NCBI RefSeq assembly: GCF_001939735.1
Contig: NZ_MJIL01000060.1
Span: 146,375 to 210,374, forward strand
Direction: 5' to 3'
From: Photobacterium proteolyticum
GTDB lineage: Bacteria; Pseudomonadota; Gammaproteobacteria; Enterobacterales; Vibrionaceae
Length of the DNA stretch: 64,000 bases
Shown: one piece after another, positions 60,828-64,000 of the stretch
How positions within the stretch are numbered: the first letter of the stretch is position 1
Layout of the letters: each line of letters opens with the position of its first letter
Program-made: the position numbers and the translations under genes
The notes under the pieces: generated by a model
Databases searched by the model: none
Seen by the model: the letters and a program-made list of their open reading frames with translations, nothing else
Told to the model about the DNA's origin: nothing

Positions 60828-62630
60828 ATGAATGCACCAAGCTGGGATCTTTCCATTGCGTATGAAAGTTTATCTGATCCTAAAATCTCCCAGGATATGA
60901 AAATCGCCAAGGAAAAAGTCGCGGACTTTGCTGCCTTGGATCCCACTGCTATTGGTGATTTGATGAAGGCAATCGCCCTGAAAGATCAGCTCACTATTAT
61001 AGTGAGAACCTTGTCCAGCTATGCAAGTTGCCTGTCTTCGGTTGACGCTTCAGACGACGGCGCGAAAAAGTTAGCTGGCAACGTCGACAAACTTTTTTCT
61101 GAGTTTGAGCAAGCGTTCAATCCATTTATTCAGGCATTGATCCATTTAAGTGTCGATGAGTTCAATACGGTTCTTGCCGGTAATGACGATCTGGGCGAAC
61201 TGGAAGCCTACCGTTTCAAGTTGGAACGGGAGAGGTTGAAACGAAACCGCCTTCTTTCTGTGGGTGAAGAGCAGCTACTTTCGGCAATGAATGTTGATGG
61301 CAGAAATGCTTGGGGCCGTCTTTATGACAACCTGACCGGGAGCCTTTCTGTTACTTTAAAGCTGAAGGACGGCAGCGAGGAGTCAATGGGACTATCTCAA
61401 GCGGTAAGTATCCTGTATGGGCCTGACAGTGAACGCCGTGAGCCAGCATGGAAAGCGATCTCAGAGGTAATGTGTGTTCATGAGCAAAGTTTTGCAGCGA
61501 TTTTAAATGGCTTGGCGGGTGGCAGACTGACGGAGTACGAAAAGCGAAGTCATACCGAGCAGGTGCACTTTTTGGATTCTAGCCTTCATAGCAGCCGTAT
61601 TGAGAAGGAAACCTTGGAGGCGATGATCAAGGTCGCCAGAGACAACCAGGCGGTAGGGCGCAAAGCGGGTTTACAGATGGCTAAGCTGTTCGGTACAGAG
61701 AAACTCAAACCTTGGGATGAATTGGCGTCTATGCCTGCCATCGAGGGAGGGGAGAGCGAAAGTTATAACTTCGAGCAGGGGATCTCGATTATCCGCGAGG
61801 CGTTTGCCGGTGTCGATCAGGAAATGGCGGACTTTGTCGATATGATGGTTGAAAGGCAGTTGATTGATGCCGCTCCTCAGTCAACAAAACGTCTGGGGGC
61901 CTATTGTACCAAGTTCGTGAACACCCGAACTCCTTTGGTATTTATGACCTGGGGCGGCAGTATGTCCGACGTACTAACGCTTGCCCACGAACTTGGTCAT
62001 GCATTCCACAACTGGGTAATGCGGGATATGCCCGTAGTACGTAGTGAGTACCCGATGACATTGGCTGAGACGGCGTCAATTTTTGCCGAGAATATTGTTC
62101 GTGATGCGCTGTTGGAGAAAGCGGAGAGTGATCGGGATAGATTGATGATGCTATGGGAAGAAGCTCAGGCAACATTGGCTTTGATGATCAATATTCCAGT
62201 TCGATTTGAGTTTGAACAAGCCTTTTATGAGCAGCGTCAGCAGGGTGAGTTCACCCCGGCTCAATTTAGGGAGCTGATGGCCAGCACATGGAGAGAGTGG
62301 TATGGCGAGGCGATGGACGAGACGAACGATATGTTCTGGGCCAGCAAGCTGCACTTTAGCATTCCGGAGCTTAGCTTTTACAACTACCCTTATTTGTTTG
62401 GTTACCTGTTCAGCAAGGGCGTTTATGCCCAACGAGCAGTAAAGGGCGAGCAATTCTATTCTGACTATAAAGCCTTGCTGCGTGATACCGGCTCGATGAC
62501 CGCCGAAGAGGTGGTACAGAAACATTTGGGCATGGATATTCGTCAGCCCGAGTTCTGGCAGCAGAGTGTTGATATGGTTTCGACACAGATTGATGCGTTT
62601 GAACAACTTATTGAGGCTGGCCGCCAGTAG
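60828..62630 (+). CDS. M3-family oligoendopeptidase (PepF-like)
   Basis: Cytoplasmic zinc metallopeptidase of 600 residues that degrades oligopeptides. The zinc-binding HEXXH motif is in TLAHELGHAFHNW, with the third ligand Glu in ETASIFAE. The N-terminal helical domain (about 1-190) is the PepF-type. A TGAGGA site precedes the ATG at 60828; an in-frame upstream ATG is rejected. It resembles the PepF/M3B oligoendopeptidase clade found in vibrios. Terminator downstream shared with the convergent OMP gene. Confidence 0.9.
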   Translation: MNAPSWDLSIAYESLSDPKISQDMKIAKEKVADFAALDPTAIGDLMKAIALKDQLTIIVRTLSSYASCLSSVDASDDGAKKLAGNVDKLFSEFEQAFNPFIQALIHLSVDEFNTVLAGNDDLGELEAYRFKLERERLKRNRLLSVGEEQLLSAMNVDGRNAWGRLYDNLTGSLSVTLKLKDGSEESMGLSQAVSILYGPDSERREPAWKAISEVMCVHEQSFAAILNGLAGGRLTEYEKRSHTEQVHFLDSSLHSSRIEKETLEAMIKVARDNQAVGRKAGLQMAKLFGTEKLKPWDELASMPAIEGGESESYNFEQGISIIREAFAGVDQEMADFVDMMVERQLIDAAPQSTKRLGAYCTKFVNTRTPLVFMTWGGSMSDVLTLAHELGHAFHNWVMRDMPVVRSEYPMTLAETASIFAENIVRDALLEKAESDRDRLMMLWEEAQATLALMINIPVRFEFEQAFYEQRQQGEFTPAQFRELMASTWREWYGEAMDETNDMFWASKLHFSIPELSFYNYPYLFGYLFSKGVYAQRAVKGEQFYSDYKALLRDTGSMTAEEVVQKHLGMDIRQPEFWQQSVDMVSTQIDAFEQLIEAGRQ

Positions 62631-62666
62631 GCAAAGTATCTCTCGAGTACAAATTGCCGTAACAAA

Positions 62667-62695
62667 AAGCGGTTTAGCATGATGCTAAACCGCTT
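62667..62695 (-). terminator. Terminator between the peptidase and OMP genes
   Basis: A 14-bp perfect palindrome arm (AAGCGGTTTAGCAT) pairs across a short loop. On the minus strand it is followed by a T-run (TTTTTG), so it best terminates the OMP transcript. It may also act on the peptidase side. Confidence 0.8.
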
Positions 62696-62741
62696 GAGTT
62701 CTTATGAGGCAGGAATGACGGCCTTTGCTAAAAGTCGCTAA

Positions 62742-63413
62742 TTAGAAGCTATAGCGAGCACCTAGCTGGTAGCTCATTTCTTTTAGATCATCAAAAGCAC
62801 GGTGCTGAAGGTTGGCTTCGATGCTCATGTGATCAGATACCTTGAAGTTGTTACCAAGGCGAAGCTCATACAGGGTATCGTCGTAATCTGCTAGACGCAT
62901 TGCCGGCTCTACAGTCCACTTATCCATTAGCTGGTAACGAGCACCGATTTCACCTGTCAGGCCGGAGTCGTCGCCTCTGAATGTTGTGGTGGCGCTAGAG
63001 AAGCCAAATACATGCACATCCAACTCGACTTCTGAGCGAGAGTAACCAGCCAGACCATATATAGTCAGGTCGCTGTTGATTGGGTGGAAGTAACCCAGGC
63101 CAAGCAAACCGTGAGAGATAGTCAGATCGTCTTTAGCTGTCGCGTCACCACGGGTTTCCAGGAAGAAGTTATCAGTAAAGTTCCAGCTACCGCGAAGGTA
63201 CATACCCGCTGTGTTGTCAGTCAGAGAAGCATTCTGGTTCCATACTGATACAGAAGATGGTAGGTCGTGGTCGTACGAGTTTAGCTGCAGGCCGCCTGAG
63301 ATATAGTTGAAGTTTTGAGTTAGGTTGTGGCTCGCAGCGTCGGTAGATTCCGCTTGCACAGAAAAAGTTGTTGCAAGAATGGCAGCAAGTGGAAGTAGTG
63401 CGATTTTTTTCAT
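62742..63413 (-). CDS. Small outer-membrane beta-barrel protein
   Basis: 223-residue protein with a signal peptide MKKIALLPLAAILATTFSVQA and about eight amphipathic strands, ending YQLGARYSF, a C-terminal aromatic BAM signal. The size and pattern fit an eight-stranded OmpA/OmpX-type barrel without a periplasmic domain. Specific family not recognised. Promoter lies in the roughly 240-base upstream gap. Function unknown. Confidence 0.72.
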   Translation of the reverse strand: MKKIALLPLAAILATTFSVQAESTDAASHNLTQNFNYISGGLQLNSYDHDLPSSVSVWNQNASLTDNTAGMYLRGSWNFTDNFFLETRGDATAKDDLTISHGLLGLGYFHPINSDLTIYGLAGYSRSEVELDVHVFGFSSATTTFRGDDSGLTGEIGARYQLMDKWTVEPAMRLADYDDTLYELRLGNNFKVSDHMSIEANLQHRAFDDLKEMSYQLGARYSF

Positions 63414-63654
63414 TATATAAACCTAATAAAGTTGGTGCTCGCCGACAATAAAGCTAATTCGTTGGCGGCTTCAAAAGATGAACGCATAGTACGCCCATTA
63501 AAAACACTGTGCAATAATTATTTGTACGATGTTTTTTATTTTTTGACTGTTTGGTCGATTATTGGGCGAATTGGCTAACAGGGATCACATTTATCCTTGA
63601 TAGTCACATGGTTTCTATTCAATCAGTAACGCGAAGTCTTTATGATAGGTGAGT

Positions 63655-63923
63655 GTATACCCAAGCTACCTCAAGATGCAGGATTCAGAGTGAGACCAGC
63701 GAGCTCAGTTCAAGGAAAATAACGGTAGGAATGGCCTTTCCCTTTCAACGTTATTTGACACAGAAATGGGGTCGCTGGCTCACTCCCAAAGGGCGAGTTT
63801 ACTTGGCTTCTATGCGTTGTTACCGATTATTAATTTAGAGCCACTAGATTTTCTAATCGGTGCCTAGCCTACAAGCCAAGTAATTCTCGCTGAAACGAGC
63901 ATCTTGAGGTAGCTTGGGTATAC
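63655..63923. mobile_element. MITE-like element with 25-bp perfect terminal inverted repeats
   Basis: The 269-bp element begins GTATACCCAAGCTACC and ends with the exact reverse complement; the arms are at 63655-63679 and 63899-63923. It has no complete transposase. One 61-codon frame spans most of it but has no recognisable domain. The size, inverted ends and lack of coding capacity define a MITE. It would need a transposase supplied in trans. A convincing target-site duplication was not evident. Confidence 0.85.
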
Positions 63924-63947
63924 TCATTGAATAGGACAAGGAATGCC

Positions 63948-64000
63948 ATGAAGAATACGTTTGACCATGCTCTGCCGAATGCAGAAGGGTATTTTGGTGA
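63948..64000 (+). CDS. Start of a TrpB-like (tryptophan synthase beta-type) gene, cut by the window end
   Basis: An ATG at 63948 with an AAGGA site 5 bases upstream opens MKNTFDHALPNAEGYFG and runs off the window end. The pattern LPNAEGYFG resembles the N-terminus of TrpB-type PLP enzymes (often PxxxGYFGxYGGRFVP). Only 17 codons are visible, so identity is tentative. The MITE ends 24 bases before the start and might influence its promoter. Confidence 0.4.
   Translation, partial: MKNTFDHALPNAEGYFG

Noticed and set aside
63653..63838. The 61-codon frame inside the MITE as a gene
   Set aside because: It starts within the terminal repeat, has no ribosome site and no recognisable domain, and is better explained as element filler.

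Overview
The window looks like chromosomal DNA of a gamma-proteobacterium of the family Vibrionaceae. Photobacterium, Grimontia and Enterovibrio are plausible genera, but the sequence alone does not fix one. Supporting evidence: NorM-, OmpV- and DUF3360-type proteins and a NqrB copy typical of vibrios, several c-di-GMP enzymes, a hut operon with a HutC-type operator, and a very dense tRNA-Val array. Nearly all genes are ordinary chromosomal genes. No prophage, CRISPR array or intact insertion sequence was seen.

Layout. 1-6.4 kb: three consecutive c-di-GMP genes (HD-GYP, TPR-GGDEF, CHASE4-type GGDEF-EAL). 6.5-8.3 kb: an L,D-transpeptidase and a GNAT-like protein. 8.4-12.7 kb: a solitary nqrB divergent from a cyanide-insensitive-type cytochrome bd operon (two subunits plus a 37-residue DUF2474-like peptide). 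12.8-17.1 kb: an RND pump and its adaptor. 17.6-18.8 kb: ten tRNA-Val(GAC) genes in five tandem 229-bp units, with a strong promoter and a terminator. 18.9-27.8 kb: an orphan ParA, small conserved proteins, NorM, a diguanylate cyclase, riboflavin synthase, an HAD phosphatase and a fructosamine-kinase-like protein. 27.9-34.6 kb: histidine degradation, hutIGUH plus hutC. 34.7-35.5 kb: OmpV-like protein.

35.9-46.8 kb: the translation block thrS-infC-rpmI-rplT and pheST-ihfA. About 3.5 kb separates its two halves, carrying a secreted trypsin-like protease with a chitin-binding tail and a membrane acyltransferase. infC starts at AUU. 47-50 kb: astE and btuCD. 50.5-52 kb: a DUF3360 transporter. 52.6-60.1 kb: an efflux operon (TolC-type channel, adaptor, RND pump) followed by its likely two-component regulator. 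A deletion-like junction near 58.19 kb removes both the last helix of the pump and the start of the response regulator. 60.2-63.4 kb: a small TPR-like protein, an M3 oligoendopeptidase and an outer-membrane barrel. 63.65-63.92 kb: a 269-bp MITE-like element with 25-bp perfect terminal inverted repeats; a 17-base relic of its end lies upstream of thrS. The window closes in the first codons of a TrpB-like gene.

Most noteworthy: the RND/response-regulator junction, the tRNA-Val array, the stand-alone NqrB beside the bd oxidase, the split translation operon with a heptamer microsatellite, and the MITE with its relic end.
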